Source: Rhodococcus sp. ABRD24
GTDB lineage: Bacteria; Actinomycetota; Actinomycetes; Mycobacteriales; Mycobacteriaceae
Assembly: GCF_004328705.1 (NCBI RefSeq)
Contig: NZ_CP035319.1
Span: 3,596,001-3,660,000, forward strand
Reading direction: 5' to 3'
Length of the DNA: 64,000 bases
Shown here piece by piece: positions 35,340 to 44,638 of this stretch; the stretch's first letter is position 1; every line of letters begins with the position of its first letter. The translations under genes and the position numbers were made by a program. The notes beneath the pieces are model-generated. The model ran no database searches. It worked only from the letters and a program-made list of their open reading frames with translations, and was not told the origin of the DNA.

Positions 35340-38236
35340 TTGGCTGCCCCCTCCGGCTCGTTATGCAGCAACAATCCCAGCTCCCTGTCGTACTCGAGTG
35401 TGTGTCCTGCGATATCGGCGTGTCCCTGCGCATCGATCACCAGCACGAGCTCGCCCCCTAGCCACGGCGAATCCTGCCATGCAGCAATACCGTTCGTCTC
35501 CAATTCGTCGATAACCCGGTCGATCATCCATGGACTCGTCAGGCGCGGTGGCAGGCGGACGGTGCACGTGGCAACAGCGCGGGCCAGGTGCGGGGGGATG
35601 CCGGTGCCGCTGTCCAGCCTGCGGCCGCCGTGCTCGTCGAGCCAGGACAGTGCCCGCAGCTCACCATCGACCCGTTGCACGACGACGACCTCGATCCCGT
35701 CGTCGGTATCGCGCACCTGAGCACGGCCTCGGCCGCTGTCGTCGACGTCTCCGGCGCCGCGATTGATCCATCCGAGAATGGACCCGCCCCGTTGGCGGGG
35801 CGGGCTCGCGAGCAGAAAGTCCGCCGCACGCTCGAGCTGCTTGTTGCGTCGCTCATCGGCCTCGCGTTCCGCCTGCGCCCAGGTGTCCTCCCATCCGGGA
35901 GGCGACTGCAGCGCATCGGAGTACGCGGACTGCACCAGCGGGGCAATGTCTTCCGGCAGGGCGATCATTTCGTCTCTGCGCAGGTGCGTACCCAGAACCG
36001 TCACTGAACGCAGCAGCGCGGAGGAACCGTAGACGTACTGTGATGCGTCGACGGCGAGGATCGGTTGGGCCGACCAGTCCTCGACCCCGGTGATCAGGCA
36101 ACGCGGGGTGCGTAGCAGTGGTGGGCGGTCTCCCGGCGGCCGATTGTGTCGGTGCAGCCGCCCCATCCGCTGCAGCAGCAGGTCGATCGGTGCGAGATCG
36201 GTGACCATGAGATCGAAATCGACGTCGAGAGACTGCTCCAGCACCTGCGTGCCGACGACGAAGTGGCGTCCGGGGCGGGTCTTCGCATCGCGCCCGAAGG
36301 TCGATCGCAAGTCCGCTTCGATCCGGGAGCGATCCACCGCCAGGAATCTCGAGTGGATGAGCGTAACCTCTCCCGGAAAATATTGCTCCAGTAGTTCTTT
36401 GGTCTGTTGAGCGCGTCCGACCGTGTTGCGGATGATGGCGACGCATCCACCGTGCGCGGTGTCCCGTCGGAGGATGTCGACCAAGGCCGCGTCATCGTCC
36501 GCGGTCGGTTCGATCCGAACCTCGACGCGGCGACCCGATGGTGGGACTGCCCGGACCATGGGGGTGGCTCCGGTGGAGGCCGTGATGACCGGATACCCGA
36601 TGTCGCCGTCGAGCACGTCGTAGGGCGAGTCGCCTGAACTGATCGGTACTTCCTTGCGCCACTTGGCCTTCTGTCGGACCGGGGATGCCGGAGGTTCGGG
36701 CCTCGATCCGCGATCGTAGGATTCGACGAGGTGCCGTCGGCGATCCGACGGCAGAGTGGCGGACAGGACTATCGTGGGGATGCGGTATGCGCCGAGCCAT
36801 TCGATCACCCGATCGAGGTAGACACTCATGTAGGTGTCCACGGCATGCACCTCATCGATGATCACGACCTTGTTCGCCATTGCCAGATGTCGCAGCGCGA
36901 GGTGTCGTGTCTTCAAGGCGCCGAACAGGATCTGGTCTATGGTGCCGATGACCACATCGGCGAGAACACCCTTCTTGCGACCGAAGAGCCACTGGTGGGC
37001 GACGGCGACATGGGTGGACGTTCCGGAACAGGACTCCGAGCATTCGTCGACACCCACCTCCTGCACCACGGAGTCCATCAGGCCGCGGAACTCCTCGTTG
37101 AACCGAGACTTGCTGTGCGCAAGGTAGACGGATAGCGTTTCGTCTCCATCGATTCGCGGGAGGCGCTGGGTCCAGGCCAGTGCGCGGGTGAACATCGCGT
37201 CGCTGGTGGCCATGGTCGGCAGGGCGATAAAGCACCCGCCGGCGCCAGTGCGGTGCGCGAGGACCTCCGCCGCCGCGAGTGCTGCCTCCGTCTTCCCCTC
37301 GCCCATAGGCGCTTCCACGATGATCAGGCCGGGTTTCGAAACAGTCGCGGCAACGTCGTACGCCGCGAGCTGGACGGGTCTCGCCGTGGCTCCGTCCGGC
37401 AGGTCGAAGCGGCGCGAGAACAGTTCGTCGGCGGGAGGTGGGGCGAGCGCGCGCCACGGTCCGGGCAGGGCAAGGGCGTCGAGTCCACGTTCGGTGCGGG
37501 ACGCGAGGTCGTCGTCTTCTCCGTACGGAAACAGTTCGTGATTGCTCGCGATCCAGTCGGCCAGGATCACGATCCCGGTTACCAATGCTTGGGCCGGTGG
37601 ACTCAGTGGCGTTGTGGCCCAGTGCGGCAGTCGATCCCGTGCACAGGAGGAATCGGCAGCGAAGTCGGCGAGTTCGTCGTGAACCTTGAGCCAGGCGTCG
37701 GCCTTTCCGAGTAGCCGTCCTCGATCGTCCAGGTGTATAAGATCATTCGATGAGGGCGGTACACCATGGTGACCGCCTGGAACCACGGCGAACGCGTCGG
37801 CCACCGCTGGTGCCCACCCGTACTTCTCGGTGAGCCACTTCCGGAGTAGTACGTGGCTGGCGAGCGAATGTGGCGCGGAGCGTCGATCAACGGGGGTGAT
37901 CGACGACGGCATGGGAAGGCCGGCGTCCTCCATCCTGTCGGCCAGTTCGGGCACCTGCATCGCGAACACAGGCGTTGCCTTACCTAGATCGTGGCTGGCA
38001 GCAAGCCAGGTGACGAGGATGCGGCCGTCGGACTCACCTTCGGGAAGCGCGTGCGAGATCAGGCGTTTGACGGATCCGGGCACCCAGTCGTCCCATAGGC
38101 GGCCGGCGACGGCGCCGCTGTCCGCCATGTGGCGGTACAAGGGAAGCCATGCTTCGGTCTTGCGATCGTGCTTGGCCCATGCGGACATGGCGGCGGTACT
38201 CAGATGGAAACTGCACACGAAACCTCCCCGTTTCAT
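35336..38236 (-). CDS. cas3: CRISPR nuclease-helicase Cas3
   Basis: 966 residues. The HD nuclease domain has SHDLGKATP at residues 81-89 and a further GGHHG motif, followed by ILADWIASN. The SF2 helicase has Walker A MGEGKTEAAL near residue 308 and the DEVH box in VVIIDEVHAVDTYMS. It degrades DNA marked by Cascade. The start is uncertain: ATG 38236 is the longest; GTG 38218 and ATG 38188 are alternatives with weak ribosome sites. All HD and helicase motifs are intact, so interference should be possible. Confidence 0.94.
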   Translation of the reverse strand: MKRGGFVCSFHLSTAAMSAWAKHDRKTEAWLPLYRHMADSGAVAGRLWDDWVPGSVKRLISHALPEGESDGRILVTWLAASHDLGKATPVFAMQVPELADRMEDAGLPMPSSITPVDRRSAPHSLASHVLLRKWLTEKYGWAPAVADAFAVVPGGHHGVPPSSNDLIHLDDRGRLLGKADAWLKVHDELADFAADSSCARDRLPHWATTPLSPPAQALVTGIVILADWIASNHELFPYGEDDDLASRTERGLDALALPGPWRALAPPPADELFSRRFDLPDGATARPVQLAAYDVAATVSKPGLIIVEAPMGEGKTEAALAAAEVLAHRTGAGGCFIALPTMATSDAMFTRALAWTQRLPRIDGDETLSVYLAHSKSRFNEEFRGLMDSVVQEVGVDECSESCSGTSTHVAVAHQWLFGRKKGVLADVVIGTIDQILFGALKTRHLALRHLAMANKVVIIDEVHAVDTYMSVYLDRVIEWLGAYRIPTIVLSATLPSDRRRHLVESYDRGSRPEPPASPVRQKAKWRKEVPISSGDSPYDVLDGDIGYPVITASTGATPMVRAVPPSGRRVEVRIEPTADDDAALVDILRRDTAHGGCVAIIRNTVGRAQQTKELLEQYFPGEVTLIHSRFLAVDRSRIEADLRSTFGRDAKTRPGRHFVVGTQVLEQSLDVDFDLMVTDLAPIDLLLQRMGRLHRHNRPPGDRPPLLRTPRCLITGVEDWSAQPILAVDASQYVYGSSALLRSVTVLGTHLRRDEMIALPEDIAPLVQSAYSDALQSPPGWEDTWAQAEREADERRNKQLERAADFLLASPPRQRGGSILGWINRGAGDVDDSGRGRAQVRDTDDGIEVVVVQRVDGELRALSWLDEHGGRRLDSGTGIPPHLARAVATCTVRLPPRLTSPWMIDRVIDELETNGIAAWQDSPWLGGELVLVIDAQGHADIAGHTLEYDRELGLLLHNEPEGAAK

Positions 38237-38358
38237 GCGCGGACGCTCTGTGTCGGTGTCCGCGTGTAGTCACCCTGTGCTTTCGGTGACGCCCCCCAAT
38301 GGGCCAGGTTACAGAGACGGGACATCCGGCCACAGGTGAGGTGACAGACGCAAACGCA

Positions 38359-38384
38359 AAACGCCCGCCGATCGGCGGGCGTTT
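38359..38384 (-). terminator. Rho-independent terminator of phoU
   Basis: A 26-base perfect palindrome (AAACGCCCGCCGA and its complement) that, read on the minus strand, ends in GTTTTGCGTTTG. It starts 16 bases after the phoU stop and separates phoU from the cas promoter region. Confidence 0.88.
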
Positions 38385-38399
38385 CGAGGCTGCTGCGCG

Positions 38400-39089
38400 T
38401 TACAGCTTGGGGTAGCTGGTGAGGTCGTCGGAATCGTTGGAAGGATCGACCGGCATCTTGCCGGTCACCAGGAAGATCACCCGGCGAGCGACCTCGACGG
38501 TGTGATCGGCGAACCGCTCGTAGAAGCGACCCAGCAGGGTGACGTCGACGGCGGCGGCTACGCCGTGCTTCCACTCGCGGTCCATGAGGACGCTGAACAG
38601 GTGGCGATGGAGATCGTCCATCGCATCGTCCTCTTCGAGCATCTTCGCGGCACGTTCGGGATCACGCGTCTCGAGGACTTCCTTGGCGCTGGCGCCGAGC
38701 GCGACGGCGATCCGGCCCATCTCGGCGAAGTAGCCGTTGACCTCTTCGGGCAGGACGTGGTTGGGGTGCCGCCGGCGCGTGATCTTGGCGACGTGCAGCG
38801 CCAGCGCGCCCATCCGGTCGATGTCGGAGACGATCTGGATGCCGCTGACCACCGACCGCAGGTCGCCGGCAACCGGAGCCTGGAGTGCGAGCAGGGCGAA
38901 GGCACGTTCCTCGGCCACGACGCTCAGCTCGGTGATCTTCTCGTGCTCGCCGATTACCTGCTCGGCCAGCCCGAGATCGGCCTGCAGAAGCGCCTGAGTG
39001 GCCTTCTCCATGGCAATCCCGGCCAAGCCCGCCATCTCGCCGAGCGTGTCGGCGAGCTCGGTCATCTGTTCGTTGTAAGCGACGCGCAT
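38400..39089 (-). CDS. phoU: Phosphate signalling/transport accessory protein PhoU
   Basis: 229 residues, two three-helix bundles ([19 protein letters not shown] at the start; [19 protein letters not shown] in the first bundle; [16 protein letters not shown] carries the metal-binding motif). PhoU links Pst activity to the PhoR/SenX3-type sensor kinase. Corresponds to PhoY2 (Rv0821c), normally adjacent to pstB. It has its own PHO box upstream. Confidence 0.95.
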   Translation of the reverse strand: MRVAYNEQMTELADTLGEMAGLAGIAMEKATQALLQADLGLAEQVIGEHEKITELSVVAEERAFALLALQAPVAGDLRSVVSGIQIVSDIDRMGALALHVAKITRRRHPNHVLPEEVNGYFAEMGRIAVALGASAKEVLETRDPERAAKMLEEDDAMDDLHRHLFSVLMDREWKHGVAAAVDVTLLGRFYERFADHTVEVARRVIFLVTGKMPVDPSNDSDDLTSYPKL

Positions 39090-39134
39090 GAGGCCACAGC
39101 CTACGGCGTGGTGGAAACCAAGTCACCACCATCG

Positions 39135-39152
39135 GGTGAACGCCGGGTGAAC
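39135..39152 (-). promoter_or_regulatory. PHO box upstream of phoU
   Basis: On the minus strand GTTCACC occurs twice with an 11-base period (39152-39146 and 39141-39135), the same layout as the site before pstS. It lies 46 bases before the phoU start, between the LCP gene and phoU. Confidence 0.8.
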
Positions 39153-39172
39153 TGCCGGTCCAGTTCAGGGGG

Positions 39173-41086
39173 TCAAGCGCACGGGTTGTCGGTTGCGTTG
39201 GTCACTGCGAGGTCGGCGGGCAGTTCCACGTCGCTGGAGCTGTCGATCCGCGTCGGGCCAGTTTCTACGGCCGTGCCGGCTTCCGCCGGTGCGGTTAGAG
39301 TGCGGTCGAACTCTGACCCGAGGACCACCTCGACGATGTTCCCGAGCCCCGAGGCCGATTCGAGGACTGCGCCCGGGATGGACGATGCGACAGTCGCGGC
39401 CTCGGCCTCCCTGCCGGGGGAGAACCGCACAACCGTCTGGCTGCTGGTCCCGCTGTAATTCCCGACGCTGTAAATCTGGAATCCATACGCGGCGAGCCGG
39501 TCTGCGGTGGTGGCGGCCAGGCCGGAGATGCCCGAGCCGTTGGACACCTGCAGCGTTACCTCGTTGGGGAGCAGCGCCAGCTGCGTGGGCCCGTGGTTGG
39601 GAGTGGGCACCGACGACGTCCCGGGCTTGTCCTCGGCCGCACGATTCTCGCCGGGCAGGGGCTCGTCGTCGATGATCGCCTGGAAGATGGCCTTGATGTC
39701 GTCGAGACGGGGGATCTCGTTGCCCCAGCTGCTGGTGCCGGACGTCGGGACGGTGATGAAGGTGACTGCGCCCGCGTCCACGTTGCGCAGCGACTGTCCG
39801 AGCGTGAGCAATGACTTGGTATCGATGTCCTCGACGAACGTGGCGCGCGTGAACGCGTTGATGAACCCGTTGAGCTTGCCCGGATCGAACAGCACCTTGT
39901 TCGACATAGCCTCGCGTAGCAGCGCCGACAGGAACAGCTGCTGACGCTTGATCCGGCCGTAGTCGCCGTTGCCCTCGGCTTCGACGTGACGCGCCCGGAC
40001 GTAGTCGAGCGCGAGGCGCCCGTCGAGCGTCTGGGTTCCCGCGGTCGGCAGGATCGTGCCCAGTTCACCGTCGATCAGCGGCTGCGGCACGCACACCTTC
40101 ACGCCGCCCACCTCGTTGACCATGTTCTCGAAGCCCGCGAAGTCCATTCCGACGAAGTGCCTGATCTTGAGTCCGGACATCTTCTGGATGACCTTCACGA
40201 GGCACTTCGGGCCGCCGAGTGCGTACGTGGCATTGAGCTTGTCGCCGTCGGCCGCGGGATATGTCTCGTCGGTGTACTCGCCGGTCGCGCTGTCCCAGCC
40301 CTGACATGCGGGACGTTCGACGTCGAGGTCCCGGGGGAACGACACCGCGACGACGCGGCTGCGGTCGGCGGGGATGTGGACCAGCATGACGGTGTCCGAT
40401 CGGGCGCCCTCGGCGTCGTCCACGGTGCCGGCGCCGACAGCACCAGCGGCGCCGGCACGGGTGTCAGTGCCGACGATCAGGTACGTCTCGTCGCCGGTCT
40501 GGCCGGTGGGATCGACGATGTCGGTCGAGTTGATGTCCAGGGCGGCGATCCGGGTGAAACCACCCTCGGTGGAGCGCACGTAGCCCCACACCACGCCGGT
40601 CATCACCAGTGCCATCACCGCAACGAACGCCACTGCGGACCGGCCGACCAGCCACATCCGCTTGCGTTTGCGGTCTTTGCTGGCCGCGAGCCTCGTCTGC
40701 GCCGGTTCGCCCACGGCACGCGGTGCGGCGGTGGTGACAGCGTCCTCGACCCAGCTCCGTGCCACCGGATCGGGTTCCGGCTCGCTGGCGCCTCCTGCAG
40801 TCGGCTCACCGGTGTAGGCGGGGATGACTTCGGTTTCGGCGTCTGCGGCCTCGTCCGGCCGCGCGCGGCGAGCTCGGGGTGCGGATGGGACCGTGCGGCC
40901 CATCTTCTCCATCAACTCCGCGACGGACAGCCGCTCGCTGCTGTCGCCGTTGGGCGCGTCCGGTCGGGAGTCGTGGCGACTGCGTCGATGCGATTGGGCC
41001 TCGCGATAGTGACTGTCGGCGAGGGGACGCTCCCAGGGGGCTCTGCCTTCCGGCGCGGCGTGACCGGGATCGTGCTCGTCACTCAC
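39173..41086 (-). CDS. LytR-CpsA-Psr (LCP) family cell-wall ligase
   Basis: 637 residues from the GTG at 41086 (SDEHDPGHAAPEG follows); a TTG at 41116 is possible but has no ribosome site. A disordered acidic N-terminus precedes one membrane span near residue 140-165 (VAFVAVMALVMTGVVWGYV). The LCP domain holds RSDTVMLVHIPADRSRVVAV, SFPRDLDV and DYVRARHVEAEGNGDYGR, with the arginines that bind polyprenyl pyrophosphate. A LytR_C domain lies near residues 475-560 (LQVSNGSGISGLAATTADRL). In mycolate bacteria these enzymes attach arabinogalactan to peptidoglycan; the position equals Rv0822c. Confidence 0.9.
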   Translation of the reverse strand: MSDEHDPGHAAPEGRAPWERPLADSHYREAQSHRRSRHDSRPDAPNGDSSERLSVAELMEKMGRTVPSAPRARRARPDEAADAETEVIPAYTGEPTAGGASEPEPDPVARSWVEDAVTTAAPRAVGEPAQTRLAASKDRKRKRMWLVGRSAVAFVAVMALVMTGVVWGYVRSTEGGFTRIAALDINSTDIVDPTGQTGDETYLIVGTDTRAGAAGAVGAGTVDDAEGARSDTVMLVHIPADRSRVVAVSFPRDLDVERPACQGWDSATGEYTDETYPAADGDKLNATYALGGPKCLVKVIQKMSGLKIRHFVGMDFAGFENMVNEVGGVKVCVPQPLIDGELGTILPTAGTQTLDGRLALDYVRARHVEAEGNGDYGRIKRQQLFLSALLREAMSNKVLFDPGKLNGFINAFTRATFVEDIDTKSLLTLGQSLRNVDAGAVTFITVPTSGTSSWGNEIPRLDDIKAIFQAIIDDEPLPGENRAAEDKPGTSSVPTPNHGPTQLALLPNEVTLQVSNGSGISGLAATTADRLAAYGFQIYSVGNYSGTSSQTVVRFSPGREAEAATVASSIPGAVLESASGLGNIVEVVLGSEFDRTLTAPAEAGTAVETGPTRIDSSSDVELPADLAVTNATDNPCA

Positions 41087-41221
41087 CGATTCGCCCTGAC
41101 CTTCCGCCTCCAACAAGTACCGTCGCTCGACGACGTGGCAATGATACTGATGGATGCCCCGTAGGGCATCAGTGTGCGCGCAGGTGAACCGTAGTCGCAG
41201 CTGACAGTGGGCGGCGGTAAG

Positions 41222-42163
41222 TCAGCCAGCCGGCCGCCAGCGCCCCGGGTCGCACTCGAGTGCGGCGCGGTCCCAGGCGCCCTTGTCGGCGGCCGCCTCG
41301 TATGTGGTCTGCAGAAACTGCAGCAATGTCGCGTCGGGATCTGTGGCGGCGCGGACCGCCTCGTAGGGAAGGAGGAACTGGCGGTGGTCAGCGCTGTAGA
41401 AGGCCTGCGGCGGCGCCACCGGGGCGTCGGTGAATCCGTCGGGTTCGGGGTAGGCGTACGCGTAGAAGGCACCCTCGGCTCCGCCACCGGGCCAGAAGCC
41501 GCAGCTGGACAGCTCATGGGAGTAGCCTTCGACCATTACCCAGTCGCCGCAGTTCGGTGCGCCGCCCGGATGCTTCGGCGCTGTACGCCCGGAGAAACGG
41601 GTGCACGCCAGGTCGAACGAGCCCCAGAAGAAGTGCACCGGGCTCACCTTGCCGAGGAATCGAGACCGGAACTCGTGCAGAACGCGGTCGGCCTGGATGA
41701 GCTGACGCCAGAAGAGGGTGGCGGCGTCCGCGTCGTACGACGCGTGGACGGTGTCCTCGGCAAACGGAATTGCGGGGTCCACCTCGTTGGGCGACGCCTG
41801 GAAGTATGTCTCGATGCCCAGCCCGCGGAGGGCGTCCATGACGCGGGAGTAGAACTGAGCGACCGACATCGGCTCGAGCGCGAAATCGACCTCAGCACCG
41901 TTGCTGTCACGGATGTGCAAGCGGTGCTCGCAGAAATCGAACTCGATGTCGAATGCCCGATTGCGGACGGGCATGGCCGATGTAGTCAGGCCCCGTGCGG
42001 TCACGTACAGCGGCACCTGCCACCAGTGGTTGACCAGCGGGGCGTGCGCCAAACGCACCTTGCCGACGATTTGGGTCCACATGTGGAGTGTGTCCCGGGT
42101 AGGTTCCCAGTCCGCGACAAGCAGGGCAGGCCAGACATCTGAATCGCCTGGTGAAGAGGCCAC
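41222..42163 (-). CDS. DUF5996 family protein
   Basis: 313 residues from a GTG at 42163 preceded by a strong ggagggag site; the frame is open further upstream but overlaps dusB there. WPALLVADWEPTRDTLHMWT and VHFFWGSFDLACTRFSGR are family landmarks. No catalytic motif is recognised and no function is established. It sits between the LCP gene and dusB, a place where M. tuberculosis has no gene by recall, so it may be a lineage-specific insertion. Confidence 0.8.
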   Translation of the reverse strand: MASSPGDSDVWPALLVADWEPTRDTLHMWTQIVGKVRLAHAPLVNHWWQVPLYVTARGLTTSAMPVRNRAFDIEFDFCEHRLHIRDSNGAEVDFALEPMSVAQFYSRVMDALRGLGIETYFQASPNEVDPAIPFAEDTVHASYDADAATLFWRQLIQADRVLHEFRSRFLGKVSPVHFFWGSFDLACTRFSGRTAPKHPGGAPNCGDWVMVEGYSHELSSCGFWPGGGAEGAFYAYAYPEPDGFTDAPVAPPQAFYSADHRQFLLPYEAVRAATDPDATLLQFLQTTYEAAADKGAWDRAALECDPGRWRPAG

Positions 42164-42240
42164 GACGTCTCCCTCCGGAAGAATCCTCGAGGAACTGCAG
42201 CTTCTTCGAAAGTGTAGGCGCGCGGAGACGCCCGCCGGAG

Positions 42241-43383
42241 CTATCCGCCGGAATGCATGATGTCGGCGCCCGCGGGCACCAGCGTGTCCTCTGGATCGTC
42301 GAGCCAGCCGTCGGGCAGTGCGACGACGCCGGGCGAGCCCTGGCGTCCGCGTGGACCCTCCGCATCCTTCGGGAACGGCACCGTCGGATCGAGCTGGCCG
42401 AGGAAGTCCTCGAGTTCGGCGAGCGAGGACACCCGGGCCATGCCGTTGCGCAGCTCCGAACCAGCCGGGAAGCCGCGCATGTACCACGCGATGTGCTTGC
42501 GCATCTCGCGCATGCCGCGGTCCTCGCCGTGGTGGTCGGCCAGCAGCCGGCCGTGCCGCAGCATGATCGCGGCGACCTCGCCGAGCGTCGGCGGGGTGGG
42601 GATGTCCCGGTCGTTGAGGGCCGCGCTCAGCTCGGCGAACAGCCACGGCCGGCCCAGGCAGCCGCGTCCCACGACGACGCCGTCGCAGCCGGTTTCGGCC
42701 ATCATCTTCGCGGCGTCCTCGGCGGCGAAGATGTCACCGTTGCCGAGCACCGGGATGTCGGTGACGTGCTCCTTGAGCCGGGCGATCTCGCTCCAGTCCG
42801 CGGTGCCCGAGTACCGCTGGGATGCGGTTCGGCCGTGCAGTGCGACGGCGGCGGCACCCTCTGCGGCGGCGATGCGGCCCGCGTCGAGGTGGGTGTGATG
42901 TTCGGCGTCGATGCCGATGCGCATCTTCACGGTGACCGGGATGTCGGTGCCCTCGGTCGCCTTCACCGCGGCGGCGACTATCTGCCCGAACAGGCGGCGC
43001 TTGTACGGCAACGCCGAGCCGCCGCCCTTGCGGGTGACCTTGGGGACGGGGCAGCCGAAGTTCATGTCGATGTGGTCGGCGAGATTCTCGTCGACGATCA
43101 TCTTCGCCGCGGCGTATGTGATCTCCGGGTCGACGGTATACAGCTGCAGGGACCGCGGCGTCTCGGTGGGACCGAACGTCGTCATGTGCATTGTCACCGG
43201 GTGCCGCTCGACGAGCGCGCGGGCCGTCACCATCTCGCACACGTACAGACCCGACGTGCTGCCGGCGCGTTCGAGCTCGAGTTCGCGGCACAGGGTGCGG
43301 AACGCGACGTTCGTGATGCCAGCCATGGGGGCCAGCACGACGGGGCTGCCCAGCTCGAGCGAACCGATGCGAAGGGGTGACAT
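42241..43383 (-). CDS. dusB: tRNA-dihydrouridine synthase
   Basis: 380 residues from the ATG at 43383, which follows gaggtcttc; upstream codons in the same frame are unrelated. FMN-dependent reduction of uridine in the tRNA D-loop. The (beta/alpha)8 core shows LAPMAGITNVAFRTLCREL, MNFGCPVPKVTRKGGGS with the catalytic Cys, and DGVVVGRGCLGRPW for phosphate binding. Equals Rv0823c by order. Confidence 0.92.
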   Translation of the reverse strand: MSPLRIGSLELGSPVVLAPMAGITNVAFRTLCRELELERAGSTSGLYVCEMVTARALVERHPVTMHMTTFGPTETPRSLQLYTVDPEITYAAAKMIVDENLADHIDMNFGCPVPKVTRKGGGSALPYKRRLFGQIVAAAVKATEGTDIPVTVKMRIGIDAEHHTHLDAGRIAAAEGAAAVALHGRTASQRYSGTADWSEIARLKEHVTDIPVLGNGDIFAAEDAAKMMAETGCDGVVVGRGCLGRPWLFAELSAALNDRDIPTPPTLGEVAAIMLRHGRLLADHHGEDRGMREMRKHIAWYMRGFPAGSELRNGMARVSSLAELEDFLGQLDPTVPFPKDAEGPRGRQGSPGVVALPDGWLDDPEDTLVPAGADIMHSGG

Positions 43384-43431
43384 GAAGACCTCGGGATAAT
43401 TCTTCGGGAGAAAACTGTTCGGGAGAAAACA

Positions 43432-43465
43432 CTGTGCCCGGTACCGAATCCGGTACCGGGCACAG
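43432..43465 (-). terminator. Terminator of the desaturase gene
   Basis: A 15-base perfect stem (CTGTGCCCGGTACCG) with a 4-base loop; on the minus strand it is followed by TGTTTTC. It starts 31 bases after the desaturase stop. Two copies of a 13-base repeat TTCGGGAGAAAAC (43403-43415 and 43418-43430) follow. Confidence 0.82.
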
Positions 43466-43495
43466 GATAGCCGTCGGGCGACGGGCCGCGACCTG

Positions 43496-44449
43496 TCAGG
43501 AGGCCTTCTCGGCGCGGGCCGCATCGCGGGCCAGCGACCGGTCGCGCATCTCCTCGAACTTGGTGGCCTGCTTGTCGAGGTCTTCGAGGAAGACGGCGAG
43601 CTTCTCACGGGTGTCTTCGCCGCGGGCGGTGAAGTCGGTCCGCTCGAAGACATTCCACTTGCGCAGCACCGGCATCACGACCTCTTCGAGGTGCTGGCGC
43701 AGGTCGTAGATGCCGTGCTTGGCCATCAATACGCCGTTGCGGCGGAAGTTAGGCATCCCAGCGCCGGGCATCTGGAAGTTCTGGATGATGTCGCTGACTG
43801 CCTTGAGCGTCTGGTCGGGGGCGATATCCATCGCCGCGCCGCAAATGTTGCGGTAGAAGATCATGTGCAGGTTCTCGTCCGCCGCGATCCGCTGCAGCAT
43901 CCGGTCCGCGATCGGGTCGTGGCACGCCTTGCCGGTGTTGCGATGCGAGACGCGGGTCGCGAGTTCCTGGAACGTCACGTACGACACGGAGTGCAGCAGG
44001 CCCACGCTGTCGCCGGCCGGCGAGCTGTAGCCGTTGGTCATGTGGATCATGCGAGCGTTCTCGAGCTCGACGGGGTCGACTCCGCGGGTGACCACCAGGT
44101 AGTCGCGCATCACGATCCCGTGGCGGTTCTCCTCGGCGGTCCACCGGCCCACCCACGTGCCCCAGGCCCCGTCGCGCGAGAAGTTTTCTGCGATCTCGCG
44201 GTGGTAGGACGGCAGGTTGTCCTCGGTGAGGAGGTTGGTGATCATCGCGGCCTTGGCGACCTCGTCGAGCCGCGACTGTTCGGGATCCCAGTCCTCACCG
44301 CCCATTGCGGCGAAGTTGCGACCCTCTTCCCACGGCACATAGTCGTGCGGATGCCAATCCTTGGCCATGGAGAGGTGTCGGTTGACGTTCTCTTCCGCCA
44401 CAGGCTGCAGTTCCTGCAGCAGCTCGAGCTGGGTGAGATCCCTCGCCAT
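43496..44449 (-). CDS. desA1: Acyl-ACP desaturase (DesA1-type, di-iron)
   Basis: 317 residues from the ATG at 44449, ten bases after a ggagg site. Two di-iron motifs are present: TAEENRHG and AADENLHMIF. Members introduce a double bond into acyl chains, in mycobacteria for mycolic acid precursors. Order matches Rv0824c (desA1). A palindromic operator lies 57 bases upstream. Ends at a hairpin terminator. Confidence 0.92.
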   Translation of the reverse strand: MARDLTQLELLQELQPVAEENVNRHLSMAKDWHPHDYVPWEEGRNFAAMGGEDWDPEQSRLDEVAKAAMITNLLTEDNLPSYHREIAENFSRDGAWGTWVGRWTAEENRHGIVMRDYLVVTRGVDPVELENARMIHMTNGYSSPAGDSVGLLHSVSYVTFQELATRVSHRNTGKACHDPIADRMLQRIAADENLHMIFYRNICGAAMDIAPDQTLKAVSDIIQNFQMPGAGMPNFRRNGVLMAKHGIYDLRQHLEEVVMPVLRKWNVFERTDFTARGEDTREKLAVFLEDLDKQATKFEEMRDRSLARDAARAEKAS

Positions 44450-44505
44450 CAGATTCTGCCTCCGTAACAAGTAAGGAACGCGCGTTTCGGGAATGTGCTG
44501 TCGCT

Positions 44506-44525
44506 AACCTACGGCACCGTAAGTT
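44506..44525. promoter_or_regulatory. Palindromic operator upstream of the desaturase gene
   Basis: AACCTACGGCACCGTAAGTT: arms AAC-TACGG and CCGTA-GTT are symmetric over 20 bases with only one non-pairing flank position besides the centre. Placed 57 bases before the desaturase ATG. In mycobacteria desA1 is repressed by the TetR-family acyl-CoA sensor MadR through a palindrome; this is a candidate equivalent, inferred from position. Confidence 0.65.
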
Positions 44526-44638
44526 CGTTGTGAAGAGGGAGGCTCGAGTGGTAGTTGACGGCTACCGTGATCCCCCCCGCCGCTGTCTGTCCCGCGCAAT
44601 CGGCCCGCCGAGTTCGTTCGAGCTGCGTTGTTCGGACG

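Noticed and set aside
19632..38399. Whether the accessory block is a prophage or integrative element
   Set aside because: No integrase, no phage structural genes and no tRNA-derived attachment repeats were found inside it; only IS remnants and CRISPR-Cas.
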